Of a DNA stretch of 64,000 nt, positions 20,032 to 31,793 are shown one piece after another. The notes under the pieces are model-generated. The model was not told the origin of the DNA and ran no database searches. It saw only the letters and a list, made by a program, of their open reading frames with translations. The position numbers and the translations under genes are program-made. Position 1 is the stretch's first letter, and every line of letters starts with the position of its first letter. This DNA is from [Phormidium] sp. LEGE 05292 (GTDB lineage Bacteria; Cyanobacteriota; Cyanobacteriia; Cyanobacteriales; Aerosakkonemataceae). The stretch covers positions 20,331-84,330 of the forward strand of contig NZ_JADEWG010000012.1 of assembly GCF_015207735.1 (NCBI RefSeq), read 5' to 3'.

Positions 20032-21501
20032 TCAATTAAAAATACGCTTGAGGGCAGGAATACGAGCCAATACCAAATAATCCAACAGCAGGACAATAAT
20101 GAGTGAAAGCCCCACAAGCGGAAAAACAATCCCTAAAACAGCGACAATTGTTAGAGGTACTATCGATTGCTGAACATGGGCGGGCATTGTAGGCGCACCC
20201 AGCCAACCTGTTCTAAAAGGACGACGCTGCCACCACATCACCCCACCACTAACTGATAACACAATCAAAATTAATGATGCAATCAACATCAACAGTTGAT
20301 TACTCAATCCAAAATATTTGCCGATATGGATAGAGATTCCCATTTCCACTGCTTTGGGTACTAACCCATAATCTTTCCAACGCACATCTGCTAGTACCGC
20401 ACCACTGTATCGATCGATGTGCATAGTGACTTCTTGCGTCGGATCGTCTGGAAATGCCGAAACTGTATATACTCCCGTTTCGGATTCTGGAAAACTCACG
20501 CTAAATCCAGGGGGTGCGCCTTTGGCTTTGGCTAAAGCCACAACAGTATCTAAATTTACCGACTTGTCAGCCGGGATTCGTTTTGCAGATGTTTCGTGGT
20601 TTCCTGTATTATGCTCATGTTCATGTGTACTTGATTTAGGCATCGGTAGTTGTTCAACTGCCCAAGGCACAACTTGATTACCCTGCTGATTGAGTGAGCC
20701 TGTGAGTACCGTCGATTTAGGCACATTATCCCACATTTGGGCTGGATAGTAGCTTGTCAAACGAGCAAAGGTATGTCCCCAAAAACCTGTCCAGGGTAGT
20801 CCAGTAACGATCAGGAAGCCAATCAGCAATATGCCATAAAATCCAGAAACAGCGTGCAAGTCCCGCCAAAACACCCGCCGATTGTGACTCCATAGACGCG
20901 GAATCAGTGTCCCCAAAAAAGTTACTCTGTGACGAGGCAACCATAGATACAATCCGCTAATCAGCAGCACCAGTCCCCAACAAGCAGCAAGTTCTACTAA
21001 ATAATCTCCCAAATTTCCGATCGCTAATTCACCATGAATCTTACGAGCGATCGCTTGGAGATTATTATTTTCATCCCGCTGCCCTAAAATTTTCGCTGTA
21101 TAGGGATTGACAAAAATAGCTAACGTTCGTTCATCTTTAGTAGATATTGTTACTTCAGCACTACGGTTAGCAGCAACACTGGGCGTAAATTTTGTTACTT
21201 TGGCATCAGGATAAGTTCGTTGCACAACTGCCACTTGTTGAGTATAAGGCATCGCTACATCCGCAGGCTTCACGAACATTCGATCGTGATACATCGCAGC
21301 ATCTAATTGTGGTTTAAACAGGTAAATTATGCCTGTAATTGACAAAATCACCATGAAAGGAATCACAAATAAACCTGCATAAAAGTGCCATCGCCAAACC
21401 GTGCGATAAAAGCGATTGCTGGGAGGTTCAGCAACTTGTGATGAGTTTAAAGCAGCGTTAATTTTACTCATTGCTTTTTGCCAAAGTAAAGATAGAGGCA
21501 C
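20032..21501 (-). CDS. PepSY-associated TM domain protein (probable siderophore/iron reduction membrane protein)
   Basis: This 489-residue membrane protein has an early TM helix (FYAGLFVIPFMVILSITGIIYLF), PepSY regions, further TM helices (near 165-185, 215-235, 400-425, 455-480) and a WWQRRPF segment typical of PepSY-TM proteins linked to iron-siderophore uptake. A His-rich stretch (STHEHEHNTGNHE) lies in the periplasmic part. The start is GTG at 21,501 or the ATG 10 codons later (21,471). No TonB receptor is adjacent. Confidence 0.85.
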   Translation of the reverse strand: MPLSLLWQKAMSKINAALNSSQVAEPPSNRFYRTVWRWHFYAGLFVIPFMVILSITGIIYLFKPQLDAAMYHDRMFVKPADVAMPYTQQVAVVQRTYPDAKVTKFTPSVAANRSAEVTISTKDERTLAIFVNPYTAKILGQRDENNNLQAIARKIHGELAIGNLGDYLVELAACWGLVLLISGLYLWLPRHRVTFLGTLIPRLWSHNRRVFWRDLHAVSGFYGILLIGFLIVTGLPWTGFWGHTFARLTSYYPAQMWDNVPKSTVLTGSLNQQGNQVVPWAVEQLPMPKSSTHEHEHNTGNHETSAKRIPADKSVNLDTVVALAKAKGAPPGFSVSFPESETGVYTVSAFPDDPTQEVTMHIDRYSGAVLADVRWKDYGLVPKAVEMGISIHIGKYFGLSNQLLMLIASLILIVLSVSGGVMWWQRRPFRTGWLGAPTMPAHVQQSIVPLTIVAVLGIVFPLVGLSLIIVLLLDYLVLARIPALKRIFN

Positions 21502-21797
21502 TAATCACTATAAGTCCATGAAATTAAATAAATGTCAAAAGACAGGCTGTAAAGCCATTTCAAATCCAGAGAAGTATAGCAACCGCCAAGGCGATTAAGC
21601 CATTCTTGATTGCCCAAATCATGCTCAAATCATTGATTTTCTTTTGTCTTACCTTCTGCCTTCTGCCTTTTGCTATACCTGTTTCTGTCTATGGTTAAAG
21701 CAGTAATTCCAAAAGGTGACTTTGGAAGAATCCCCCGTCACAGCAATGCTTCACGGGGGAGTATGTCAATTTAATTCTCTTTGCTTGTTTCTCTCAC

Positions 21798-23102
<1,305 letters not shown>

Positions 23103-23254
23103 TTATATCAAGTGGTACTATCCGCTTAACGATTAAACCAGAATAATTGATTTCCTTATCAGTAGTTTTGTATTCTTTTAATCTATGTTTGCATGGTGCG
23201 ATCGATTCTGTATTGACAAATACTTTTACTCTCAAAGCCAAATTACAAATTAAT

Positions 23255-23518
23255 TTATTCTCCCCTGCGCCGCTGCACCCCTGCACCACTGCCTTCCGCT
23301 TCTTCCTCATCTCGCTGTTTTTTCAGCTGTCTAATTGATTCTTGACATCCACCAATAATAAATCCCGCTACACCGCCTACTACAGCATACTTGGCGGGGA
23401 TATTTTGGTAAATTTGACTGCTATATTTTGGGCCGAAAACTTTACCCACACCAAACCCTAACATTGCTCCAATTATGGCAGTTATTAAACTGGAAAAAAC
23501 TATCAGTTTCAAATTCAT
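23255..23518 (-). CDS. small membrane protein with two hydrophobic segments
   Basis: 87 residues, with a hydrophobic N-terminal helix and a second Gly-rich one (AVVGGVAGFIIGG), then a charged tail that runs into low complexity. Its start overlaps the stop of the potassium channel gene (ATGA-type overlap), suggesting translational coupling. I do not recognise a family. Confidence 0.55.
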   Translation of the reverse strand: MNLKLIVFSSLITAIIGAMLGFGVGKVFGPKYSSQIYQNIPAKYAVVGGVAGFIIGGCQESIRQLKKQRDEEEAEGSGAGVQRRRGE

Positions 23519-24240
23519 TTGTTTTTCTCCTTTTCTTTTAACTTTTCTTCTCCAGAGGATTTTCCCTGTTCGTTACTGTAAATTCCTACCAATCTAGAAA
23601 TATAAATAGCCGGATACATTATTCCCACAATTGCCTCTAAATTTGCTAAAACTCTAGCAATACTAGTCACTGGAGTAATATCACCATAGCCCACAGTAGT
23701 TAAGGTTATATAACTAAAATAAAGCAGATCTGCTTGGCTATGTGAACTCGCTATTCCGTTAAATGAGTTAGAATTAAAACTATAAATTATTTGATAAATA
23801 TTATCCCATAATAAACCCAATAACAAGTAAACGCACACCCCGCCTTTAATGGTGTCGCCTGTTACCTTCCGAGTCGGAAATATTTCTCGAACAATTAAGT
23901 TTATTGATATAGCCATAAAAAACAATACAATTACATTACTAATCGTAAAAATAACTAGTATTTTGTCTTGAAGAAATAAATTCAACGATCCAATAAAATA
24001 ACAAATTAATGCTATTAACGCCAGTATTAAATACCAGCAAAAAAATTTTTTACTATGTTCTAGTTCGGTAATTATTAAAATAATAGTTCCTAAAAAACTA
24101 AAGAAAAAGACTAGCGTAAAAACAATGTTTACTATTTGATTATTCTGAACCAAAGGAAACATGAATAAACCTAATAACTGAACAAACAGTAATCGATTGT
24201 ATTTATTTTTTGTTAAAATTTTTAATTGGCTATATTGCAT
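23515..24240 (-). CDS. potassium channel with TVGYGD selectivity filter
   Basis: This 241-residue protein has about six hydrophobic segments and a pore loop YITLTTVGYGDITPVTSIAR, the classical K+ selectivity filter followed by the last TM helix (LANLEAIVGIMYPAIYISRLVG). There is no RCK domain. The C-terminus is short and charged. It is a probable plasma-membrane or thylakoid K+ channel. Confidence 0.9.
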   Translation of the reverse strand: MQYSQLKILTKNKYNRLLFVQLLGLFMFPLVQNNQIVNIVFTLVFFFSFLGTIILIITELEHSKKFFCWYLILALIALICYFIGSLNLFLQDKILVIFTISNVIVLFFMAISINLIVREIFPTRKVTGDTIKGGVCVYLLLGLLWDNIYQIIYSFNSNSFNGIASSHSQADLLYFSYITLTTVGYGDITPVTSIARVLANLEAIVGIMYPAIYISRLVGIYSNEQGKSSGEEKLKEKEKNK

Positions 24241-24464
24241 AATTCCCCCATTTTTTGCATCTCCTAAGAATTCATTCTTTCAAAAATAGCTGAAACAGAA
24301 GGTGAGTACCTTGTCAAATAACTAAAGATCCAAAATTTGATGCAAGAGTCAATAATTACTGGAACAGTGGCGATAAAACCATTAATAAATACTTTACTTT
24401 CTGGCAATTTTTGCTAATTGATGCTAGGTAGCAGGTTACTTTTGCCCTACCCACTACCCATTAC

Positions 24465-27400
24465 TTACAGGGGTTTATTATCACCTTGGGGCTTCACTGT
24501 TTCGGAATCTTCGGCAGCCGGAGAAGAAGGCATTTCCTGATGATCCTCTGGTTGAATTGTCGTATCACTTGAAGAAGTATTTGATGGTGGATAGTAAATA
24601 GTTGGTGAGTCGCCATTACCCAATACTACAGACCCTCGACTATCTGCATCGGAACTAACAGCATTAGCAGGTGTTTCTTCACTCTCTTGTTCCTCTTCGC
24701 TTCTGCCTTCAATTGGTGCTTCCGTTACTGGTGCAACCTTACTTTTCTTCTTCTTCCCTCCAAAGACAAATTCTGCCACTTGCTTAATTACCACATACAA
24801 AACAGGTACTAAGAAGAAACTCATAATAGTGGCGACAAAAAACCCGCCAAAAACTGCCACTCCCAAAGACCAACGACTAGCAGCGGAAGCACCAGAAGCG
24901 ACAACCAAAGGCCAAAAACCCACCAAAGTTGAACAAGCTGTCATCAAAATTGGGCGAAAACGTTCCTTCGCCGCATTCGCCGCAGCTTGGGGAATAGTCA
25001 TCCCGAAACTTTCTCTTGATTGGTTGGCAAATTCTACGATCAAAATTGCGTTTTTCGATGCTAACCCAATCAACATTACTAAAGCAATTTGGCAGTAAAG
25101 ATCGTTGACTAACTCTCTAGGGTCAAGAGAAATAAATAACATTGCCCCGAAAACTGCCATCGGTACTGTGAGCAAAATAATTACAGGATCAATGTAATTT
25201 TCGTATTGTGCTGCTAATACTAAGAAGACAATAACTAGACCCAAAGCCATAATTATAGCAACTTGACCACCTGATTGAATTTCCTCACGAGTTAGTCCAG
25301 ACCATTCATAAGATAAACCGGAAATTCCTAACGATCGAAACACCTGATCCATCGCTTGAATTGCTTCTCCAGAAGACCTACCTGGTGCTGGGTTGCCTTG
25401 GATTTTAATACTAGGAAATAAGTTAAAGTTAGAAATTACTGATGGGCCAACAATTTCTCTAATTGTGGCGAACTCTTTAAGTTGGACTAGCTGGTTATTG
25501 CGCGATCGTACATACACCTGTCCTAAATCTTCCGGCCTACTCCGAAACTGTTCGTCTGCTTGCACCATCACCCGGTAATTCCGTTGTCCCATACTAAAAT
25601 CATTCACATAACGACCGCCAATATAAGTACCTAAAGTCGTCATTGCTTGGACAAAATCAATATTTAAACTAGCTAATCTATCCCGGTTAATATCAATTTC
25701 CAACTGCGGAGTATTAGCAGTAAACTGCGTGAAAACTCTACTTAAATTCGGGTTTTGGTTTGCTTTAGCAATAATTTCATTCGCACTTTTCAGGAATTGA
25801 TCAAAAGTTAATTGTCCCCCCGATGTATTTTGCAACTGAAACTCAAAACCACCCGTAGCACTAAATCCTGGTACAGGAGGTAAGTTAAATGCCTGAATAA
25901 TTGCTTGTTGATTTTGAGCAAATTTGCGATTTAACTTCGCCAAAATTGCTCTCACACTTTGGTCTTTTTTAGTTCTTTCTGCCCAATTTGTTAACTTGAC
26001 AAAAAACGTGCCTCTACTTGGCCCGCTACCATCTAAACCGAACCCACTTACAATTAACGATCCTTCTACTTCCGGTACTTCTTTCAGTTCTTGATAAACT
26101 GTATTTGCCACTCTATTGGTATAGTTTAAAGCCACTCCTTCCGGTGATTGAATAATCCCCAAAAACAAACCTTGATCTTCTTCAGGGATAAACCCGCTTG
26201 GCACTGCCATATAAAGCAAAACCGTACCTGTTAACAAAGCAATAAAAATACCAAAAACAACTAATTTCAACTTAATTAGAAGTTTAACAACTTTGGCATA
26301 ACCCGCCATAATTTTCTCAAACACGCGGTTAAATTGCCGGAAAAACCAAGCTAAAGGCCCTCTACCTTCTCCTTGTTTAGTTCGCAATAATATTGCTGCC
26401 ATACTTGGAGAAAAAGTTAAGGCATTAAAGGTAGAAACGATAATGGAAAAGATAATAACTAAGGCAAATTGTTGATACATAATCCCTGTTGCACCAGGGA
26501 AAAACGTCACAGGTAAAAATACAGCTATCAACACTAAGGAAGTAGAAACAACTGCCCCTCCTAATTCATTCATTGATTGTAAAGCAGCTTGACGCGGGCT
26601 CATTCCCTGTTCCATTTTCCCCGCAACTGCTTCTACCACCACAATTCCATCATCTACCACTAAACCTGTTGCCAAAATCAAAGCAAACATAGTTAGGGTG
26701 TTCAAAGAAAAACCAAAGGCTAAAGTAAATCCCATTGTCCCTAACAAAGACACCGGAATTGCTACAGCAGGAATAATCGTAGTTCGCCAATCTTGTAAGA
26801 AGATAAAAATGATTAAAATTACTAACAAAATCGCTTCGATCAGAGTTTTAAACACTTCTTGTAAAGAAGTTTCAATAAACTCTGTAATGTCATAAACTAA
26901 ATGAGATTTTAATCCAGGGGGAAAAGATTTTTCTAACCCCGCCATTATTTCTTTAATTTTTGCGGCTATATCTACCGCGTTACTTCCTGGTAATTGATAG
27001 ATCGCAATACCTATACCAGGTTGACCATTTACTAATGCTTGTAAATCGTAATTTTCTGCCCCTAATTCTGCTCGTCCAACATCTCTTAGTCTTAGTAAAC
27101 TGCCGTTAGGTTCCGATCGAATAATTAAGTTTTCAAATTCTGCTTCATTTTGGAATCTTCCTTGCACTCTCACTGGAAAACTAAATGACTGATCGGCTGG
27201 TGCGGGTTGGCTACCAATTCTACCTATCCCTACTTGCACATTTTGTGATTGCAAAGCGGAAATTACATCAGGTGGGGTTAATCCTCTAGCTGCCATTCTA
27301 TTAGGATCGAGCCAAATTCTCATGGAGTATTGGCGTTGACCTAAAATCGTCAAATCTCCTACACCTGGAACTCTTCGCAGAGTATCTGTAACGTACAAAT

Positions 27401-27890
27401 CTAAGTAATTGCTGATAAAAGTATCGTCATATTTGTTGTTTTCGGCGTTGAAACCATAGACCAACAAAATACTAGTTGATGATGCTCTTACTGCTACCCC
27501 ATTTTGTCTGACTATATCTGGTAATTGGGGTTGGGCGAGGGTTACTTGGTTTTGAACGTTAACTTGGTTAATGTTTCTATCTGTATCGACACCAAAGAAT
27601 GCTTGAATCGAACTTGCGCCAGAACTGGTGCTTTGAGAAGTAATGAATTGTAAACCTTCAACACCGTTAATTTGCCTTTGAAGTGTGGTAGTTACGGTGT
27701 CTGCTACTGTTTGAGCATCAGCACCAGTGTAGGTGCCGTTGACTTGGATTTGAATTGGTGCAATATCTGGTAAGTTGTTGATGGGTAATAGTGGGATACA
27801 AATAGTACCGATTAGTACAATGAGGATTGTACAAACTGTGGTCAGTACTGGTCGTTTAATGAAGTTATCTGAAATTGAGAATACAGCCAT
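24465..27890 (-). CDS. RND efflux transporter, HAE1/AcrB type
   Basis: This 1,141-residue inner-membrane RND pump has the duplicated 12-TM architecture and two large periplasmic loops. The proton-relay region in TM4 is intact (ATGLVVDDGIVVVEAV, two adjacent Asp). The protein is longer than the usual about 1,050 residues because of an 80-residue charged, Ser/Glu-rich C-terminal tail. It works with the adaptor gene 91 bp upstream in the same orientation. No outer membrane TolC-like gene is adjacent. Substrate unknown. Confidence 0.94.
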   Translation of the reverse strand: MAVFSISDNFIKRPVLTTVCTILIVLIGTICIPLLPINNLPDIAPIQIQVNGTYTGADAQTVADTVTTTLQRQINGVEGLQFITSQSTSSGASSIQAFFGVDTDRNINQVNVQNQVTLAQPQLPDIVRQNGVAVRASSTSILLVYGFNAENNKYDDTFISNYLDLYVTDTLRRVPGVGDLTILGQRQYSMRIWLDPNRMAARGLTPPDVISALQSQNVQVGIGRIGSQPAPADQSFSFPVRVQGRFQNEAEFENLIIRSEPNGSLLRLRDVGRAELGAENYDLQALVNGQPGIGIAIYQLPGSNAVDIAAKIKEIMAGLEKSFPPGLKSHLVYDITEFIETSLQEVFKTLIEAILLVILIIFIFLQDWRTTIIPAVAIPVSLLGTMGFTLAFGFSLNTLTMFALILATGLVVDDGIVVVEAVAGKMEQGMSPRQAALQSMNELGGAVVSTSLVLIAVFLPVTFFPGATGIMYQQFALVIIFSIIVSTFNALTFSPSMAAILLRTKQGEGRGPLAWFFRQFNRVFEKIMAGYAKVVKLLIKLKLVVFGIFIALLTGTVLLYMAVPSGFIPEEDQGLFLGIIQSPEGVALNYTNRVANTVYQELKEVPEVEGSLIVSGFGLDGSGPSRGTFFVKLTNWAERTKKDQSVRAILAKLNRKFAQNQQAIIQAFNLPPVPGFSATGGFEFQLQNTSGGQLTFDQFLKSANEIIAKANQNPNLSRVFTQFTANTPQLEIDINRDRLASLNIDFVQAMTTLGTYIGGRYVNDFSMGQRNYRVMVQADEQFRSRPEDLGQVYVRSRNNQLVQLKEFATIREIVGPSVISNFNLFPSIKIQGNPAPGRSSGEAIQAMDQVFRSLGISGLSYEWSGLTREEIQSGGQVAIIMALGLVIVFLVLAAQYENYIDPVIILLTVPMAVFGAMLFISLDPRELVNDLYCQIALVMLIGLASKNAILIVEFANQSRESFGMTIPQAAANAAKERFRPILMTACSTLVGFWPLVVASGASAASRWSLGVAVFGGFFVATIMSFFLVPVLYVVIKQVAEFVFGGKKKKSKVAPVTEAPIEGRSEEEQESEETPANAVSSDADSRGSVVLGNGDSPTIYYPPSNTSSSDTTIQPEDHQEMPSSPAAEDSETVKPQGDNKPL

Positions 27891-27981
27891 GTTTTTTAAT
27901 GAGTTTGGAGTTTGGAGTTTGGAGTTTTGAGTAAAAACTCGATTTAGCTGTTAGGGATTAATTGCCGAAATCCGATCGCAC

Positions 27982-29514
27982 TTAAGGTTCGGGAGTAATT
28001 GGTACACCATTTCTTAATCTGAGAATATTGCTGACAGCAATACTTTGCCCTGTTTGTAAACCTTCTTTGACTTGAAAATTATTTCCTTGAACTGGCCCTA
28101 ATTGCACGGTTGTTTGATTCACGGTCATTTGTGATTTCCCGTCCTTATCTTTACTTTCCTGTGCCACAAATACGAAAGGTTGATTGCCAATTCTAGTGAC
28201 AGATTCAGTGGGAATTAAAATTCCTGTGCCTTCGTTCCAAACAATTTTCGCTGTTACTGTTAGTTGATCTCTCAGATAATCTTTAACGTTAGGAAATACA
28301 GCTTTAGTTAAGATTGTTTGGCTTGCTCGATCGATTTGCGGTGAAATAAAGCTAATACTTCCAATAACGGCAGGTTTGTTATTTTGTGGATTAATAATTT
28401 GTACTGGTAAACCCAATTTTAGTTGCGGGGTGCGTTGCACGGAAACGGGAATTTGCAGTTCAAAAGCGTCGTTTTGAATAATACTTGTAACTTGCTGTCC
28501 GGTATTGACAAAATCTCCTACTCTGACTGGAATAGTCCCGACTACACCATTAATGGGGGCAACGACTTTGTTATAGCCCAGGGCTGTGTTTGCTGCTTTG
28601 ACATTGGCTTCGGCTTGGGATACGCCTGCTTGGGCTTGAGCTACGGTAGCTTGAGCAGCTTTGATGTTGGCTTCGGCTTGAGTTACGGTAGCTTGGGCCG
28701 ATCTGATGTTGGCTTGGGCTTGAGTTACGGTGGATTGAGCAGCTGTAACGTTGGCTTGAGCACTACTTAAGGATTTTTGAGCGGCTACTAGTTGTTGTCG
28801 GGCAACGTTGACGGCGGCTCTGGCATTATTTAGTTGGGCTGTTCTTTGGTCTAGCTCTTGTCTGGGTAATGCTCCTTGATTGACTAGGGATTTGGCGCGA
28901 TCGTAATTTACCTGCGCTAGCCGCAACTCTCCTTCCCTAGCTTGAATTTCGGCTCTCGCTGCTTCTACTTGTGCTTGTTGACGGGCTACATCTGCTTGGG
29001 CGGCGGTAACTCTGGCTTGGGCATTTGCCAAGTTGCTTTGTTGTGCTTTGACTTGGGCTTGGGCATTTGCTAAGCTGCTTTGTTGCCCTGTGACTTGGGC
29101 TTGGGCGTTGGCTAAGTTGCTTTTCTGTGCTTGAACTTGCGCTTGTGCCCCTTGCACATCTGCTTGACTTTTTTCGGGACTCAATAGCATTATTTGTTCC
29201 CCAGTTTTAACGCTTTGTCCTTGGGTAACATTTATTTGTTGAATGCGACCGCTGGTTTGCGGTGCTAATGAAACTCTTTTTACTGCTTGCAGTTGACCTT
29301 GGTATTGGGTTGTTTCTTCTATCTTGGTAGGTTCTATTTTTAGCAATTTGACAGGAACCGCAGCTGGTGGTGCTCCTGCTGTGGCGGCAGGTTGTTTCTT
29401 TTCACTACAGGCTGTACTTGTTAGAGAAACTAGTAAGACTGCACTTATTAGTTGAATCGGGAATGATACATTAGCTTTTTTCGTAGTAGTAGTTGCAATA
29501 TGAAGTTTTGTCAT
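27982..29514 (-). CDS. RND efflux periplasmic adaptor (AcrA-like lipoprotein)
   Basis: This 510-residue membrane fusion protein has an N-terminal lipobox-like stretch (LVSLTSTACSEK). The hairpin domain is unusually long: residues about 115-310 are a near-regular Ala/Gln repeat (AQAQVKAQQSNLANAQA and similar) predicted to be one long coiled coil, about twice that of AcrA. Flanking lipoyl halves (QQINVTQGQSVKTGE and VVAPINGVVGTIPVRVGDFV) are clear. It partners the RND pump downstream. Confidence 0.93.
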   Translation of the reverse strand: MTKLHIATTTTKKANVSFPIQLISAVLLVSLTSTACSEKKQPAATAGAPPAAVPVKLLKIEPTKIEETTQYQGQLQAVKRVSLAPQTSGRIQQINVTQGQSVKTGEQIMLLSPEKSQADVQGAQAQVQAQKSNLANAQAQVTGQQSSLANAQAQVKAQQSNLANAQARVTAAQADVARQQAQVEAARAEIQAREGELRLAQVNYDRAKSLVNQGALPRQELDQRTAQLNNARAAVNVARQQLVAAQKSLSSAQANVTAAQSTVTQAQANIRSAQATVTQAEANIKAAQATVAQAQAGVSQAEANVKAANTALGYNKVVAPINGVVGTIPVRVGDFVNTGQQVTSIIQNDAFELQIPVSVQRTPQLKLGLPVQIINPQNNKPAVIGSISFISPQIDRASQTILTKAVFPNVKDYLRDQLTVTAKIVWNEGTGILIPTESVTRIGNQPFVFVAQESKDKDGKSQMTVNQTTVQLGPVQGNNFQVKEGLQTGQSIAVSNILRLRNGVPITPEP

Positions 29515-29708
29515 GTTTATTTTTGATTAAATTTGTCACTATGCCCCATTAACAGGATTGAATTATACAAGTTTTTTGCTCGGTATAGATAATTTTAAAG
29601 AATTTCTCAAGCTTGCAGTTACTCTAATACAACTGCACTAGAGATTTGGGGATCTAATTAGGGTAAAGAATAAAGATATGAATTTTATAGGAACTTGAGG
29701 TTTGGGTG

Positions 29709-30980
29709 TCAAGCTTTGGGAGCTAAAACTGTTAACCCACCAGGAATACACTCAACTTCGATCGGTGTTGTACCAATAATTTCTCCGTCTACTACTACTT
29801 TTTGCGGGGGATTTGTGGTTAATTTAAGCCACTTAGCCCGTCCATGAATGACATTTTTATGTTCAAATTCAGTTCTAGTAATTGCTGCACCAAACATTCT
29901 TAGCATGGCGGAAACTGCGTCTAATTTGTTTTCCGGCGTGGCGATCGTAACATCTAGTAATCCATCATCAAATATTACTTGTCCTGCACCTTGAGCTAAT
30001 ACGGAAGTTGGTGGTGCGGCATTAGCTATTGTAATTGCTGTTGCTTGAAAATTATAATTTTTTCCTTCTTCAGTTTCGATTTCTGTGTCAAAGAGAACTG
30101 ATTCATCAAGTAGTTGCCAACCTGCCATTAAGTATGCCATTGCACCCCACTGATCTTTTAATTCTCGACTAGCTCTTTCTACTGTTGCAGCTTCGTAACC
30201 TATGCCTGCTAATAAAATCATTGGTAAGCCATTACATCTAGCAACGTCTACTGTACGAGTGTTGTTGGCTAAGATGATTTGACAGGCATTTCTAATTGGT
30301 AATAATCTAGGAATTCCTAAAGAAACGGCAAAGGCATTAGCAGTTCCTCTGGGAATAATTCCTAATGGAATGCCACTACCAATTAAGGCTCCGGCAACTG
30401 CGGAAACTGTGCCATCTCCACCGGAAGCAATTATTATATCGGCTTTGGTGGCGATCGCTCTTTCTGCCAAACTAACAGGATCGACTTCTGGTTCGGTAAA
30501 GTGAATTTGTAAATGTAAATGTGGTTCTAATAATTCCCGAATTAATGTTAACTCTTGTTCGGCGTTACCTTGCCCAGCAACGGGATTATAGATTAAATGG
30601 GCAACTAAGGTTTTGGCTAGGGAAGTTGCGATCGCCTCTGCGGTTGATAAATTAGTCGCTATGGCAACATTATGAACCTGACAAACTTGTAAAATTGTCT
30701 GTACGTTCGGTTCATAAGGTTGGACATAAAAAGACTCCACTAAGAAGATCACCGCAATCACATTACCTGTTACCACTTCGGCGGCAATTTGTACATCTCC
30801 GCCCCTACTACCAGCAGCCAGTTTTTCTACATTCAACCCGGTTTCTGCGGCAATGCGTTCTCCTGTATTAGCTGTGGCAATTAATTTGTAACGCCCTAGC
30901 AAAGGTGCGTGTTTTCTAGCAAAGTTAACTAGATCATCTTTCTTGGCATCATGAGCAATTAAGGCAATTGTTGCAGGCAT
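29709..30980 (-). CDS. fusion: methylglyoxal synthase-like domain + DAGK/YegS-type lipid kinase
   Basis: 423 residues. The first 125 align by eye with methylglyoxal synthase (IALIAHDAKKDDLVNFA, ATANTGERIAAETGLNV, GSRGGDVQIAAEV). The rest is a diacylglycerol kinase catalytic domain (YNPVAGQGNAEQEL, ASGGDGTVSAVAGALIGSG, LGIIPRGTANAFA). The GGD Asp (E. coli Asp71) is kept, but the E. coli VPHDPDV segment, which holds His98 and Asp101, reads QPYEPNV here, so the synthase activity may be lost or altered. The kinase half has all expected glycines. It is a likely lipid kinase with a regulatory N-terminal fold. Confidence 0.88.
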   Translation of the reverse strand: MPATIALIAHDAKKDDLVNFARKHAPLLGRYKLIATANTGERIAAETGLNVEKLAAGSRGGDVQIAAEVVTGNVIAVIFLVESFYVQPYEPNVQTILQVCQVHNVAIATNLSTAEAIATSLAKTLVAHLIYNPVAGQGNAEQELTLIRELLEPHLHLQIHFTEPEVDPVSLAERAIATKADIIIASGGDGTVSAVAGALIGSGIPLGIIPRGTANAFAVSLGIPRLLPIRNACQIILANNTRTVDVARCNGLPMILLAGIGYEAATVERASRELKDQWGAMAYLMAGWQLLDESVLFDTEIETEEGKNYNFQATAITIANAAPPTSVLAQGAGQVIFDDGLLDVTIATPENKLDAVSAMLRMFGAAITRTEFEHKNVIHGRAKWLKLTTNPPQKVVVDGEIIGTTPIEVECIPGGLTVLAPKA

Positions 30981-31118
30981 AATTAATATTGGTAAATTTA
31001 GTATATTATAGTTGCTAAATAAAAAACTCTATCCTATATTATATGCAATCCATCTATAAAACAAAATTCGGATTGGCAGAATATGTTTGCCAACCCGAAA
31101 CTTGCTTCTTAAGTTAGC

Positions 31119-31628
31119 TTAGGAAGCAGTAGCGGGAGTAGTGCTAGTACCACTCAAAGCATCTTGCAATTTCTTTTCTGCATCATTAGACAGAGAAGTT
31201 CGCAATACTTTGGCATTATATTTCTGTAGTTCTGGTAACACCTTTTCGGGTGTTGCTTTTCTAACTAAAACAAACAGTGCCGAAGTGCCAGGTTGCATTG
31301 ACTGTGCTAATTCTCTCATAAATTGGTCATTAACACCAATGTCAGATAAAGCACCACCAAGAGCACCGGAAGCAGCACCCACTGCGGCACCCAAAATCGG
31401 CATTAAGAAAAGAGTCCCAATTAACAAACCCCAAAAGCTACCACTAATTGCCCCTGTAGCTGTTAAGTCTACTGCTTGTTTGAGCTTAACTTTGCCTTCT
31501 TTGTTCTTAACTACTACTGCGGCATCTTCTAAATCAACTAAATGCTCAACTTGCATTTTAGCTAAGGTAAGACGAGCTTCTTCGGCTTTATACTCGTCAT
31601 CAAAACCAAGTACAATTAATTCACTCAT
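31119..31628 (-). CDS. DUF1269 family membrane-associated protein
   Basis: From the second in-frame ATG (MSELIVLGFDDEYKAEEARLTL) the protein is 169 residues. It has a ferredoxin-like N-terminal part, a Gly/Ala-rich hydrophobic centre (LIGTLFLMPILGAAVGAASGALGGAL) and a C-terminal half ending in a Ser/Thr/Ala tail. This is the DUF1269 pattern; function unknown. Confidence 0.8.
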   Translation of the reverse strand: MSELIVLGFDDEYKAEEARLTLAKMQVEHLVDLEDAAVVVKNKEGKVKLKQAVDLTATGAISGSFWGLLIGTLFLMPILGAAVGAASGALGGALSDIGVNDQFMRELAQSMQPGTSALFVLVRKATPEKVLPELQKYNAKVLRTSLSNDAEKKLQDALSGTSTTPATAS

Positions 31629-31793
31629 GATGCTCAAAAAACTCCTGTTTAATGGGGAAAACAAAGATTGAAAATCTAGTTTTTGTTCCTGGCTTAAAAT
31701 TTCTCAACTATTTTCTTAAGTTTGTGTGAAGTTAATAGCTGTGTACTACTGATATTGTGCAATAGTAATGTAAGCCATTATATTTTTTATCGT

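Noticed and set aside
28600..29170. Repeat array (GCTTGGGCTTGAG-type units) as a possible CRISPR or tandem repeat locus
   Set aside because: It is the coding sequence of the Ala/Gln-rich coiled coil in the RND adaptor; units are irregular and in frame.
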